DNA of 64,000 nucleotides from Bacteroidota bacterium (lineage in GTDB: Bacteria; Bacteroidota; Bacteroidia; B-17B0; Aurantibacillaceae): assembly GCA_030692515.1 (NCBI GenBank), contig JAUXZS010000025.1:33348-97347 (forward strand), read 5' to 3'. Numbering within the stretch: the first letter of the stretch is position 1; the number at the start of each line of letters is the position of its first letter. A program made the translations under genes and the position numbers. This document shows positions 18,523 through 27,537 of this stretch, one piece after another. The notes below the pieces were generated by a model. It was not told the DNA's origin, ran no database searches, and worked only from the letters and a program-made list of their open reading frames with translations.

Positions 18523-18677
18523 TGGAGTTTATTTTTCAACTATTCTATTTTAATTTTTCTGTATAAACAATTATCCAAATTTTAAAAATTAAGAATTTCT
18601 GTTAAACAATGCAAAAACTATTTTTATTCTAATCTATTTCTAATTTCTCGATAGTTGAAGTGTGATACCTTTGTTTC

Positions 18678-18869
18678 ATGCCTAGGTTGATATTAAGCAT
18701 TTTATTTTTGGTAATGTTTAACGTTGAGTTAAAGCCACAAGGTAATTCACTTGATAAAGTTTATAACAATAAAAAATTTGAGTTTTTGGGAGATCATGAA
18801 GACTTAACTTTATACAAGAAAGTAAATTCTAATACGTATTATTTTAATACACTTCAAAAATTAAACTAA
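18678..18869 (+). CDS. Small exported protein candidate, 63 aa
   Basis: Starts MPRLILSILFLVMFNVELKPQG, which looks like a signal peptide, and continues with a polar segment (DKVYNNKKFEFLGDHEDLTLYKK). I recognise no family. TACCTTTG, a perfect TAnnTTTG -7 match, lies only 4 bp before the ATG, so the message would start at or inside this ORF. Either the gene is leaderless or the promoter serves the OmpA-like gene 40 bp downstream and the ORF is fortuitous. Confidence 0.45.
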   Translation: MPRLILSILFLVMFNVELKPQGNSLDKVYNNKKFEFLGDHEDLTLYKKVNSNTYYFNTLQKLN

Positions 18870-18909
18870 TTTTTTAAGGTTTTAATAGTTACATGCAAAA
18901 ACAACAAAT

Positions 18910-19791
18910 ATGAAAAAAATAACTCTAATAATTTTAAGCTTCATTTTAAGCACCGGATATTTAAGCAGTCAAACTAAATTTGAAAAATTTTTCTGGTCAA
19001 AAAAATATAAAGCCTCTTTAGCGGAAAGAGATAATTTATGCGCCGATAATAAACAATTACGATTAGACACAACAGAACTTCGTAATTTAATAAGGGTAAA
19101 AAATAAAATTTACGATTCACTAACTGTTGCTTATAATAATTTAGATGCTTCTTATAAGTCATTAGCTAATTCTACAGATAAAAAATTATCAGACTTAAAT
19201 ACAACTTTAGAAAATAAGTCGAAGGAACTAGAGAAAAAGGAAAAAAATTTAAAAGAAAAAGATCAAAAATTAAAGGAGTTGCAATCGCTTCTACAAAAGC
19301 AAGATTCAATTTTAAATGCCTTAAATAATACTATTAAAAATGCATTATTAGGATTTAAATCTGATGAATTTGCCGTTGTGATGAAAAATGGTAAAGTATA
19401 TGTATCCTTATCGGATAAACTTTTATTTAAATCGGGTAATGCCAGCGTAGAAGATAAAGGTAAAGATGCAATTAAGAAATTATCGGAGGTATTAAATAAA
19501 AACACAGATATTGATATCGCAATAGAAGGCCACACAGATAATGTTCCAATTAAAACTGCGGTTTATAAGGATAATTGGGATTTAAGTGTGGCTCGTTCTA
19601 CCAACATTGTAAGAATGATTTGTGATGAATTTGGAGTTGATTCTAAAAGAGTAACCGCTTCGGGTAAAGGAGAATTTTTTCCTGTAGCAACCAACGAAAC
19701 ACCCGAAGGAAGAGCTAAAAACAGAAGGACTGAGATTGTGTTATCTCCAAAATTGGAGGAATTATTTAAGCTACTTAATCCAAGTAAGTAA
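18910..19791 (+). CDS. OmpA/MotB-domain coiled-coil envelope protein
   Basis: 293 residues with a signal peptide (to about residue 20). A coiled coil spans about 35-140, rich in K, E and L (LENKSKELEKKEKNLKEKDQKLKELQSLL). The C-terminal 150 residues are an OmpA-like peptidoglycan-binding domain: KLLFKSGNASVEDKGKDAIKKL, then IEGHTDNVPI and NRRTEIVLSP. The layout resembles MotB/OmpA-like stator or anchor proteins but lacks a clear proton-channel helix. It probably links the outer membrane or periplasm to peptidoglycan. The response-regulator gene starts 25 bp later, so it may share a transcript with the two-component system. Confidence 0.9.
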   Translation: MKKITLIILSFILSTGYLSSQTKFEKFFWSKKYKASLAERDNLCADNKQLRLDTTELRNLIRVKNKIYDSLTVAYNNLDASYKSLANSTDKKLSDLNTTLENKSKELEKKEKNLKEKDQKLKELQSLLQKQDSILNALNNTIKNALLGFKSDEFAVVMKNGKVYVSLSDKLLFKSGNASVEDKGKDAIKKLSEVLNKNTDIDIAIEGHTDNVPIKTAVYKDNWDLSVARSTNIVRMICDEFGVDSKRVTASGKGEFFPVATNETPEGRAKNRRTEIVLSPKLEELFKLLNPSK

Positions 19792-19816
19792 ATTGTTTTA
19801 ATCTACTTTTTTTATC

Positions 19817-20494
19817 ATGAATATTTTAATAATAGAAGATGAACAAAAAGTAGCGGCTTTTATAAGAAAAGGGCTTGAGGTGAAAGGCTTTGAAGCAGAG
19901 ATTGCCTATGATGGACAAATTGGATTGCGAATGGCGCAAAATCATGCCTACGATTTAATTATTTTAGATGTTAATTTGCCAATTATTAATGGCTTTGAAG
20001 TTTGTAAACAGTTACGAGAAAGTAATATCAAAACACCCATCTTAATGTTAACAGCTTTAGGAACAACTAAGGATAAGGTGCTGGGTTTTGATTTAGGTGC
20101 TGATGATTATTTAGTAAAGCCATTTGAATTCGAAGAGTTGATGGCAAGAGTAAAGGCACTTATTAAGAGAGCAAAAGCTGCACCTTTTCTTCAAACAATA
20201 TTAAAAGTAGCGGATCTTGAATTAAACTCGGATAGCAAGATTGTAACTCGGAATGGAAAAATTATTGAATTAACAGCGAAAGAGTTTTTGTTGTTGGAGT
20301 ATTTAATGCGTAATACCGGTAAAGTACTTTCAAGGTCAGATATAGCTGAAAAAATCTGGGACATTTCTTTTGATACTGGAACAAATGTTATTGATTTATA
20401 TATATATTATTTGAGAAAAAAAATTGACAAAGACTATACCCCTAAACTTATTCACACACAAGTGGGCATGGGTTATGTATTAAAAGAAAAATAA
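19817..20494 (+). CDS. OmpR-family response regulator
   Basis: 225 residues. The receiver domain (1-120) has the acidic pair in IIEDE, phospho-acceptor Asp51 (LIILDVNLP), Thr79 and Lys101 (LVKPF). The C-terminal winged helix (about 128-224; ELTAKEFLLLEYLMRNTGKVLSR, TNVIDLYIYYLRKKID, HTQVGMGYVL) is of OmpR/PhoB type, which binds direct repeats. It lies 5 bp before its histidine kinase gene and upstream of a metal efflux operon that carries 11-bp-spaced direct repeats, so control of that operon is a reasonable inference (compare CusR and CzcR). Confidence 0.94.
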   Translation: MNILIIEDEQKVAAFIRKGLEVKGFEAEIAYDGQIGLRMAQNHAYDLIILDVNLPIINGFEVCKQLRESNIKTPILMLTALGTTKDKVLGFDLGADDYLVKPFEFEELMARVKALIKRAKAAPFLQTILKVADLELNSDSKIVTRNGKIIELTAKEFLLLEYLMRNTGKVLSRSDIAEKIWDISFDTGTNVIDLYIYYLRKKIDKDYTPKLIHTQVGMGYVLKEK

Positions 20495-20499
20495 TTGCT

Positions 20500-21861
20500 T
20501 TGAAAATCAGGACAAGAATAACACTTCAATTTTCTATAATAGTTTCTATTATTTTAATTGGATTTTCTTTTACAATTTATTTTTTGTTAAGCAATTTTAG
20601 GAATCAAGAATTTAACGACCGATTAAAGGATAAAGCCCTTACTACGGTAAAACTACTTTCTGATGTTGACGAAGTAAATAATGAATTACTAAAAATCATT
20701 GATAGAAATATCGTTAATCCATTGCCTGAGGAAAAAGTTTTTATTTACGATTTTGAAGGCAAGTTGGTTTACTGTAGTTTAGAGATTGACGTTGATGAAA
20801 TAGAAAAAAATATTTTAAATAAAATTCGTCTAGAAAAAGAAATTCAATTTGCTACAAATGATAGAGAGTCGGTTGGAATTTTATTTGTTGGTAAATACGA
20901 TACTTATATTGTTGTTGCCTCCGCGTTTGATAAATATGGATTGAGCAAACTCAATTATTTGCGAATTGTACTTTTTGTCGGTATAATAATTTCAATTGTT
21001 TTAATTATTGTTATTGGTTTGTTTTTTTCCAAACAAGCGCTAAGCCCTATTTCAAACGTCGTAAACCAGATAGATAAAATTACTGCGTCTAATCTCAATT
21101 TAAGGGTTGATGAGGGAAACGCCAAAGATGAAATAGCACAATTAGCAATAAAATTCAACAAAATGCTTGAAAGATTAGATGCAGCTTTCGAGACGCAACG
21201 TAGTTTTGTATCAAATGCATCACACGAATTAAGGACACCACTTACTGCCCTTACTGGCCAACTTGAGGTAGCCTTAATGAATGAAGAAACAAACAATCCT
21301 TGGGAAGTATTGCGAACATTATTGAACGACATTAAACAGCTTAATAAATTATCAAATGGATTGCTTGATTTAGCACAAGCTAATCTAGATGTTTCTGAAA
21401 TAAAATTAGAAGTAATACGAATTGATGAATTAATAGGTTTAGCAAGGGCAGAATTAATAAAAAGAAATAAAAACTATAAGCTGGTATTAAATTTTGATGA
21501 ATTCCCAGATGAAAAGTGGCTTACATTAAGGGCAAATGAACAATTATTAAAGTCGGCATTGGTTAATATAATGGAAAATGCTTGTAAGTATAGCAGTAAT
21601 TTTACGGCTGAAATTACTTTAAAGTTTGACAATCAAAACATCTCGATTTCCATCGCAGATAAAGGCATTGGAATTGAAGAAGCTGATTTGCAGAATATTT
21701 TTGAACCTTTTTTTCGTTCTCGAAATGCAAAGGTTTTTAGCGGACATGGAATTGGATTAACGCTCACTAAAAAAATAATAGAACTTCATAAAGGTAAAAT
21801 AGTTGTGAATTCAAAACTCGGAGAGGGAACAGTTGTTACGGTTGTGATCCCACACTTATAA
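20500..21861 (+). CDS. Sensor histidine kinase
   Basis: 453 residues, starting at TTG (20500): (M)KIRTRITLQFSII. No ATG or GTG lies near, and this start gives the expected first helix. Two membrane helices (about 8-30 and 153-177) flank a periplasmic sensor region. Then come HAMP (about 178-230), HisKA with phospho-acceptor His242 (SNASHELRTPLTAL) and HATPase_c with N (ENACKYSSN), G1 (IADKGIGI), F (FEPFFRS) and G2 (GHGIGLTLTKKI) boxes. It is the partner of the upstream regulator. The metal-efflux neighbourhood suggests it senses a periplasmic metal ion, but I see no clear His or Met ligand cluster. Confidence 0.94.
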   Translation: MKIRTRITLQFSIIVSIILIGFSFTIYFLLSNFRNQEFNDRLKDKALTTVKLLSDVDEVNNELLKIIDRNIVNPLPEEKVFIYDFEGKLVYCSLEIDVDEIEKNILNKIRLEKEIQFATNDRESVGILFVGKYDTYIVVASAFDKYGLSKLNYLRIVLFVGIIISIVLIIVIGLFFSKQALSPISNVVNQIDKITASNLNLRVDEGNAKDEIAQLAIKFNKMLERLDAAFETQRSFVSNASHELRTPLTALTGQLEVALMNEETNNPWEVLRTLLNDIKQLNKLSNGLLDLAQANLDVSEIKLEVIRIDELIGLARAELIKRNKNYKLVLNFDEFPDEKWLTLRANEQLLKSALVNIMENACKYSSNFTAEITLKFDNQNISISIADKGIGIEEADLQNIFEPFFRSRNAKVFSGHGIGLTLTKKIIELHKGKIVVNSKLGEGTVVTVVIPHL

Positions 21862-21870
21862 TTCCTGAAA

Positions 21871-21914
21871 TCTAATCTTATTCTAATACACCTCTAATTA
21901 GTTTCTAACTGTTG
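21871..21914 (+). promoter_or_regulatory. Four 11-bp-spaced direct repeats (TCTAAT) before the efflux operon
   Basis: TCTAAT begins at 21871, 21882 and 21893, with TCTAAC at 21904: steps of exactly 11 bp, one helical turn each. The array ends 6 bp before a perfect TAnnTTTG -7 element. OmpR-family regulators bind such same-face tandem repeats, and one is encoded just upstream. Confidence 0.65.
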
Positions 21915-21919
21915 CAACC

Positions 21920-21927
21920 TAATTTTG
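21920..21927 (+). promoter_or_regulatory. -7 element of the efflux operon promoter
   Basis: TAATTTTG matches TAnnTTTG and lies 11 bp before the tolC-like ATG, implying a very short leader. The direct-repeat array occupies the -33 region, fitting an activator-dependent promoter. Confidence 0.5.
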
Positions 21928-21938
21928 TATTGTAAAAT

Positions 21939-23204
21939 ATGAAAACGGAAAACAGTTTTTCTCTAATTTTGATTATTGCAATGCTCTTGTTTAATGGCAC
22001 TGTCGCTAAAAGTCAGGATACCATTTTTTGTTCAATTGATAAAGCAGAAGAATTATTTTTAAAAAAAAATCTTTTCTTATTAGCCGCCAAATGCAATATA
22101 GATAAAAATAATGCGCTAATTATTCAGTCTAAAGCTTATCCTAACCCTGTTTTTTCTGCAAATTTTAATGTATACGACCCCGAAAATGATATTTATTTTC
22201 ACAACGATAAAACTGGGCAAAAAGATTTTATGTTTGAGCAGTTAATTGTTTTGGGCGGTAAGCGAAAAGCTAATATCGAAATTGCAAAAACAAATAAAGA
22301 ACTAGCTGAGAATGAATTTTCCGATATTTTGAGAAACTTAAAATTTCAACTTCATATTTCATTTTATAACATTTATCAGTATCAAAACAATGTAACAAAA
22401 TATAATCAGCAACTTCTTCTATTAGACACGCTTATAAACTCTTATGAATTACAGGCAACTAAGGGAAATATTTCGTTAAAAGATGTCATAAGATTAAAAT
22501 CAGTTTATCTAAAAATCAATAACGAAAGAGCTGAAAATATTCAAGCATTAAATTCTGAAAATAAAAACATACAGCTTTTAATTCAAGAACAGGGGATTTT
22601 TTCTCCTATTGTGAATAATACTTTATTAGAAAGTTATACCAAACTTTTTTCTCTTGATGAGATAGAAACAAATGCGATAAATAAACGTCCAGATTTAATT
22701 ATTGGAAATAAAATGGTTCATATGGCCGAATTAAATTTTAAGCTTCAGAAACGAACCGTAATTCCAGATGCCGTTTTTAATGTTTCTACAGACCAACGTG
22801 GAGGCGCGTTTATGAATCAAATAAACGCCGGAATTTCGTTACCGCTTCCATTATGGAATACCAATAGAGGTAATATTAAGGCAGCAAAAATCGATATAAA
22901 TTATAATAATTACCTATTTGATCAAAGAAAAAATGAAATTAAGGCCGAGGTTTTAGAAGCGTATCAAAATATGGACCGGAGTATCAAAGAATATAATAAA
23001 TCAAAAAAATTATATAACAGTAATTTTGAAATGGTTTTTAAAAGCGTAAACGAAAATTTTTCCAAAAAAAATATTTCTATTATTGAATTTGTTGATTTTA
23101 TTGAAGCATATAACGATGCTTTGAAAGAAATAGAGCGTATTAAAAGTCAAATTTCCATTAGTGCGGCTCAAATAAATTATGTTTCAGGAACAAATCTTTA
23201 CTAA
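21939..23204 (+). CDS. TolC-family outer-membrane efflux protein
   Basis: 421 residues with a signal peptide ending near AKSQ. Two long helical halves typical of OEP/CzcC-type channels are visible: ANLNVYDPEND-like strand regions, then helices (NIEIAKTNKELAENEFSDILRNLKFQLHI), and in the second half RPDLIIGNKMVHMAELNFKLQK followed by GGAFMNQINAGISLPLPLWN. It forms the trimeric exit duct of the tripartite pump encoded with the next two genes. The adaptor start at 23224 is 19 bp downstream. Confidence 0.92.
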   Translation: MKTENSFSLILIIAMLLFNGTVAKSQDTIFCSIDKAEELFLKKNLFLLAAKCNIDKNNALIIQSKAYPNPVFSANFNVYDPENDIYFHNDKTGQKDFMFEQLIVLGGKRKANIEIAKTNKELAENEFSDILRNLKFQLHISFYNIYQYQNNVTKYNQQLLLLDTLINSYELQATKGNISLKDVIRLKSVYLKINNERAENIQALNSENKNIQLLIQEQGIFSPIVNNTLLESYTKLFSLDEIETNAINKRPDLIIGNKMVHMAELNFKLQKRTVIPDAVFNVSTDQRGGAFMNQINAGISLPLPLWNTNRGNIKAAKIDINYNNYLFDQRKNEIKAEVLEAYQNMDRSIKEYNKSKKLYNSNFEMVFKSVNENFSKKNISIIEFVDFIEAYNDALKEIERIKSQISISAAQINYVSGTNLY

Positions 23205-23223
23205 AAATAAAAGCCTACAGATT

Positions 23224-24306
23224 ATGCAAATTTTTAAATTTTTTATTATACCGGTACTAATAGCTTCTCTTTTTAGTTGCAAGTCAAAACCAACCGATAC
23301 AGCTGTCGAAAAATTTACAATGACGGATACTATGATGAATAGATGTCATTTTTTAATTGTGAAAAAGGAGGCTGTTAAAAATCAATTAAAGTTATTTGGA
23401 AAAATTACTGCTGATAATAATAGGCTTGCCCAAGTTTATCCTATTATGGGTGGAAATGTTATACAGATAAACGTTGAGCTTGGTGATTATGTGAAACAAG
23501 GACAAGTTTTAGCCACTGTTAGAAGTGGTGATGTGGCGCAATTAAAAAAAGAAAAATTAGATGCCATTTCTGATTTAGCTTTAGCCGAAAAAAATCTTCA
23601 AGTTGCAAAAGATTTATATAGCGGCAAGTTAAATTCCGAAAAAGATGTAACCGCTTCAGAAAAAGAATTAGAAAAAGCAAAGGCTGAAGTGCAACGTATT
23701 AACGAAGTTTATTCCATTTTTCATTTAAGTGGTGGAACAATTTATGATATTATCTCACCGATGGATGGATTTATTGTATTTAAAGATTTAAATCGAAATG
23801 AGTTATTGCGAAGTGATAAATCGGATATTATTTTTTCGATTGCACAAATAGATGAGGTTTGGGCTGTTGCAAACGTAAATGAATCTGATATTTCTAAAAT
23901 AAAAGTGGGTTACGATGCCAATGTGCAAACTATCGCCTATCCCAACGAGTCCTTTACGGGTAAAATCGACAAGGTTTTTAATGCTATTGACCCCGAAACC
24001 AAAGCAATGAAGGCAGTGGTTAAAATAAAAAATAGTGATTTAAAATTAAAGCCTGAAATGAATGCTACAATAAATTTAAATTTTTTAGAAGATAAACAAC
24101 TTGTTGCTATTCCATCGTCAGCAATAATATTTGATAAAAATAAAAATTGGGTAATGGTTTTTAAAAACAAATCTGATATTGAAACAAGACAAATAAAAAT
24201 TCACAATCAGATTGAAGACATAGTATATATTGAAAGCGGTTTAACTGAAGGTGAAAAAATTATTTCTGAAAATGGTTTATTAATTTACGATGCTCTTAAT
24301 GATTAA
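23224..24306 (+). CDS. RND efflux periplasmic adaptor lipoprotein (CusB/CzcB type)
   Basis: About 360 residues. I choose the ATG at 23224 over an in-frame upstream codon at 23179 (which would overlap the tolC-like gene) because it gives a lipoprotein signal with lipobox LFSC. The lipoyl/barrel-sandwich halves (VYPIMGGNVIQINVELGDYVKQGQVLATV and GTIYDIISPMDGFIVF) flank a helical hairpin (about 105-170). A beta-barrel (DEVWAVANVNESDISKIKVGYDANV) and membrane-proximal domain follow. It couples the inner-membrane pump to the outer-membrane channel. The pump gene follows 5 bp later. Confidence 0.93.
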   Translation: MQIFKFFIIPVLIASLFSCKSKPTDTAVEKFTMTDTMMNRCHFLIVKKEAVKNQLKLFGKITADNNRLAQVYPIMGGNVIQINVELGDYVKQGQVLATVRSGDVAQLKKEKLDAISDLALAEKNLQVAKDLYSGKLNSEKDVTASEKELEKAKAEVQRINEVYSIFHLSGGTIYDIISPMDGFIVFKDLNRNELLRSDKSDIIFSIAQIDEVWAVANVNESDISKIKVGYDANVQTIAYPNESFTGKIDKVFNAIDPETKAMKAVVKIKNSDLKLKPEMNATINLNFLEDKQLVAIPSSAIIFDKNKNWVMVFKNKSDIETRQIKIHNQIEDIVYIESGLTEGEKIISENGLLIYDALND

Positions 24307-24311
24307 CTAAA

Positions 24312-27300
24312 ATGAATAGATTTATTAAAAACATAATTAGTTTCTCTTTAAAAAATAAAGTATTTACTTTTTTTTGGGTTGGATTAATCGTAGTTGCTGG
24401 AATAATTAGTTATGCAAAAATTCCTATCGAAGCATTTCCAGACGTTACTAATACTCAAATAATTATTGTTACTGAATGGAATGGTAGAAGTGCTGAGGAA
24501 GTAGAACGTTTCGTAACCACTCCTATTGAAATTGCAATGAATAGTGTGCAACGGAAAACGAATGTTCGTAGTATCACTATGTTTGGATTATCTGTTATTA
24601 AAATTATTTTTGAAGATGATGTTGAGGATTTTTTTGCTCGGCAACAAGTAAATAATCAATTAAGAAATATTCAACTACCCGAAGAGGTTGAGCCAGATGT
24701 TCAACCACCTTACGGACCAACGGGCGAAATTTATAGGTATGTTTTAAAAAGTGATAAGAGAGATACTCGCGATTTATTAACTATTCAAAATTGGGTTATT
24801 GATCGCCAATTAAGATCGGTTTCTGGGGTTGCCGACGTGGTTGCTTTTGGTGGTCAGGAAAAAATTTATGAATTATCGGTTGACCCAGTAAGATTAAAAA
24901 AATACGACCTTACTCCACTACAAGTTTACGAAGCTGTTACTAAAGCAAATTTAAATGTTGGAGGCGATGTTATTACAAAAAGCGGACAAGCATATGTGGT
25001 AAGAGGTTTAGGGTTATTGAATAGTATTAGTGATATTGAAAATACAATTGTAGCAGAATATAACGACAATCCCGTTCTGGTAAAAAACATAGCCAGAGTA
25101 GAAGAGAGTTCTGCTCCAAGAGTAGGTCAGGTTGGTTTAAATACACAAGACGATGTTGTTGAAGGAATTGTAGTAATGAGGAAAGGGGAAAATCCGAGTA
25201 AAGTATTAGCAGCATTAAAAAATAAAATAAATGAATTAAATACTAAAACACTTCCTTCTGATGTTAAGATGGAAGCTTTTTACGATAGGGATAATCTCAT
25301 GAGTTATTGCACTACAACTGTAATGCATAATTTGTTAGAAGGGATTATACTTGTTACTGTAATTGTTCTTCTATTTATGGCCGATTGGAGAACAACTTTA
25401 ATTGTTTCTATTATTATTCCACTAGCCCTGTTATTTGCTTTTTTGTGTTTAAGTTTAAAAGGAATGAGCGCAAATTTACTTTCGTTGGGGGCGATAGATT
25501 TTGGAATAATTATTGACGGAGCAGTAGTTATGGTTGAAGGTTTATTTGTGGCATTAGATCATTTAGCTCAAGAAAGAGGGATGGCAGCATTTAATAAATT
25601 AAGTAAACTCGGATTAATTAAAAAACAAGGTACACGCTTAGGCAAAGCAGTTTTTTTCTCTAAGCTTATTATTATTTCTGCGCTGTTACCAATTTTTTCT
25701 TTTCAAAAAGTTGAAGGTAAAATGTTTTCTCCTTTAGCATGGACTTTAGGATTTGCATTATTAGGCGCTTTATTATTTACCTTAACCTTAGTTCCGGTTT
25801 TATCATCAATATTATTAAAGAAAAATGTAAAAGAAAAACATAATCCATTTACAGAATTTTTTAATCGCTTAGTACTTCGTGGTTTTAGGAAAACTTTTAT
25901 AAATAAAAAAGTAAGTGTAATTATTTCGTTATTAATTTTCGGTGCAACTATTTTTTCTACCAAATGGTTGGGTACAGAGTTTTTACCACAATTAAATGAA
26001 GGAGCTTTGTGGGTAGAAGCAAAAATGCCAATGAGTTATTCGTTGGATAAAACTGTAGAAATGGTATCAACTTTGCGACACGAATTAATGACTTTTTCGG
26101 AAGTTAACGGCGTTTTATCTCAAACAGGAAGAAGTAATGATGGAACCGACCCTAGTGGTTTTTATTATGTTCAAATGCAAGTTAATTTAAAACATAAAGA
26201 TGATTGGGAACGGAAAATAACAATGGACGGTTTAGTTGAGGAAATGGATAAAAAATTGAAAAATTTTCAGGGTATTGTTTATAATTATTCTCAACCGATA
26301 ATTGATAACGTAGCAGAATCAGTGGCAGGTATTAATGCCTCAAATGCAATTAAAATTTATGGCGATGATTTAAACACTCTTGATGAATTAGCAAATAAAG
26401 TAATTGATCAGGTTAAAAATGTTGAGGGTATAAAAGATGTTGGAATATTAAGAAATTTAGGTCAGCCAGAAATAAGTGTTTTATTTGATGAAGAGAAAAT
26501 GGCAATTTATGGTGTGCAAAAATCCGAAGCCCAAAGTTTAATTGAAATGGCAATAGGAGGAAAAACTGCAACTCAAAAATATGAAGGTGAACGAAAATTT
26601 GATATTAGAGTAAGATATCAAAAAGATTATAGAAAAAACGAAGAAGATATTATGAATTTAATGGTGCCCACACTAAGGGGCGGCTCCATCCCATTAAAAG
26701 AAATTGCGATTGTAAAAACTGTAACCGGGCCAGCATTTATCTATCGCGACAATACAAAACGATTTATCGGGGTAAAATTTTCAATACGCGAGCGGGATTT
26801 AGGAAGTACAATTGCAGATGCTCAACAAAAAGTAAACGCAAATATTAAATTACCGGAGGGTTATGATATTGGTTGGACAGGTGAATTTGAAAATCAAGTA
26901 AGAGCAACACAACGTTTAACCGAAGTAGTTCCTATTAGTTTAATTTTGATTTTTGTTTTACTATTTATTATGTTCGGTAATATTAAAGATTCTTTACTTG
27001 TATTAGCTAATGTTCCATTTGCATTAATTGGTGGAATTATTGCCTTACATATTACAGGTATGAATTTTGGTATTTCGGCAGGTGTTGGTTTTATCGCCTT
27101 GTTTGGAATTTGTATTCAAAACGGTGTTATTTTAATTTCAGAGTTTCAAAATAATTTATCAAAGAAACTAGCACTTAATACTGCAATATTAAATGGTGTG
27201 CAAACAAGAACGCGACCAGTAATTATGACTGCTTTAATGGCGGCTATTGGATTGTTACCCGCAGCATTATCTAGTGGAATTGGTTCCGAATCTCAAAAAC

Positions 27301-27404
27301 CCTTGGCAATAGTTATCATTGGAGGATTAATTACAGCAACTATTTTTACACTCTTAATATTCCCTATTTTTTATCATAAGTCTATTAGAGGAAAGCATGA
27401 ATAG
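24312..27404 (+). CDS. Heavy-metal efflux RND permease (CusA/CzcA family)
   Basis: 1030 residues, the usual length. It begins with a helix and the HME-RND signature IPIEAFPDVTNTQIIIVTEWNGRSAEEVERFVTTPIE. TM4 carries the proton-relay pattern of CzcA: Asp396, Asp402 and Glu409 in DFGIIIDGAVVMVE, with the same spacing as CzcA Asp402, Asp408 and Glu415. The pore domains contain YGPTGEIYRY and AGINASNAIKIYGDD, and the C-terminal TM block ends in LPAALSSGIGSESQKPLA. It exports divalent or monovalent metal cations using proton influx; the metal cannot be read from sequence alone. Third gene of the operon, likely controlled by the upstream two-component system. Confidence 0.95.
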   Translation: MNRFIKNIISFSLKNKVFTFFWVGLIVVAGIISYAKIPIEAFPDVTNTQIIIVTEWNGRSAEEVERFVTTPIEIAMNSVQRKTNVRSITMFGLSVIKIIFEDDVEDFFARQQVNNQLRNIQLPEEVEPDVQPPYGPTGEIYRYVLKSDKRDTRDLLTIQNWVIDRQLRSVSGVADVVAFGGQEKIYELSVDPVRLKKYDLTPLQVYEAVTKANLNVGGDVITKSGQAYVVRGLGLLNSISDIENTIVAEYNDNPVLVKNIARVEESSAPRVGQVGLNTQDDVVEGIVVMRKGENPSKVLAALKNKINELNTKTLPSDVKMEAFYDRDNLMSYCTTTVMHNLLEGIILVTVIVLLFMADWRTTLIVSIIIPLALLFAFLCLSLKGMSANLLSLGAIDFGIIIDGAVVMVEGLFVALDHLAQERGMAAFNKLSKLGLIKKQGTRLGKAVFFSKLIIISALLPIFSFQKVEGKMFSPLAWTLGFALLGALLFTLTLVPVLSSILLKKNVKEKHNPFTEFFNRLVLRGFRKTFINKKVSVIISLLIFGATIFSTKWLGTEFLPQLNEGALWVEAKMPMSYSLDKTVEMVSTLRHELMTFSEVNGVLSQTGRSNDGTDPSGFYYVQMQVNLKHKDDWERKITMDGLVEEMDKKLKNFQGIVYNYSQPIIDNVAESVAGINASNAIKIYGDDLNTLDELANKVIDQVKNVEGIKDVGILRNLGQPEISVLFDEEKMAIYGVQKSEAQSLIEMAIGGKTATQKYEGERKFDIRVRYQKDYRKNEEDIMNLMVPTLRGGSIPLKEIAIVKTVTGPAFIYRDNTKRFIGVKFSIRERDLGSTIADAQQKVNANIKLPEGYDIGWTGEFENQVRATQRLTEVVPISLILIFVLLFIMFGNIKDSLLVLANVPFALIGGIIALHITGMNFGISAGVGFIALFGICIQNGVILISEFQNNLSKKLALNTAILNGVQTRTRPVIMTALMAAIGLLPAALSSGIGSESQKPLAIVIIGGLITATIFTLLIFPIFYHKSIRGKHE

Positions 27405-27537
27405 TAGTTTAAGACAAGTAAATAATTTTTGATGCTATAATTACCATTTTAAATACTGACTGTTTATTAGATTTTGATTAAATAAAATAATGATGAAATC
27501 AAATGTTAGTTTTTTCCGTAAAAGTATATTAAGTAAA

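Noticed and set aside
23179..23223. Upstream start of the efflux adaptor
   Set aside because: It overlaps the tolC-like gene and hides the lipoprotein signal that begins at 23224.
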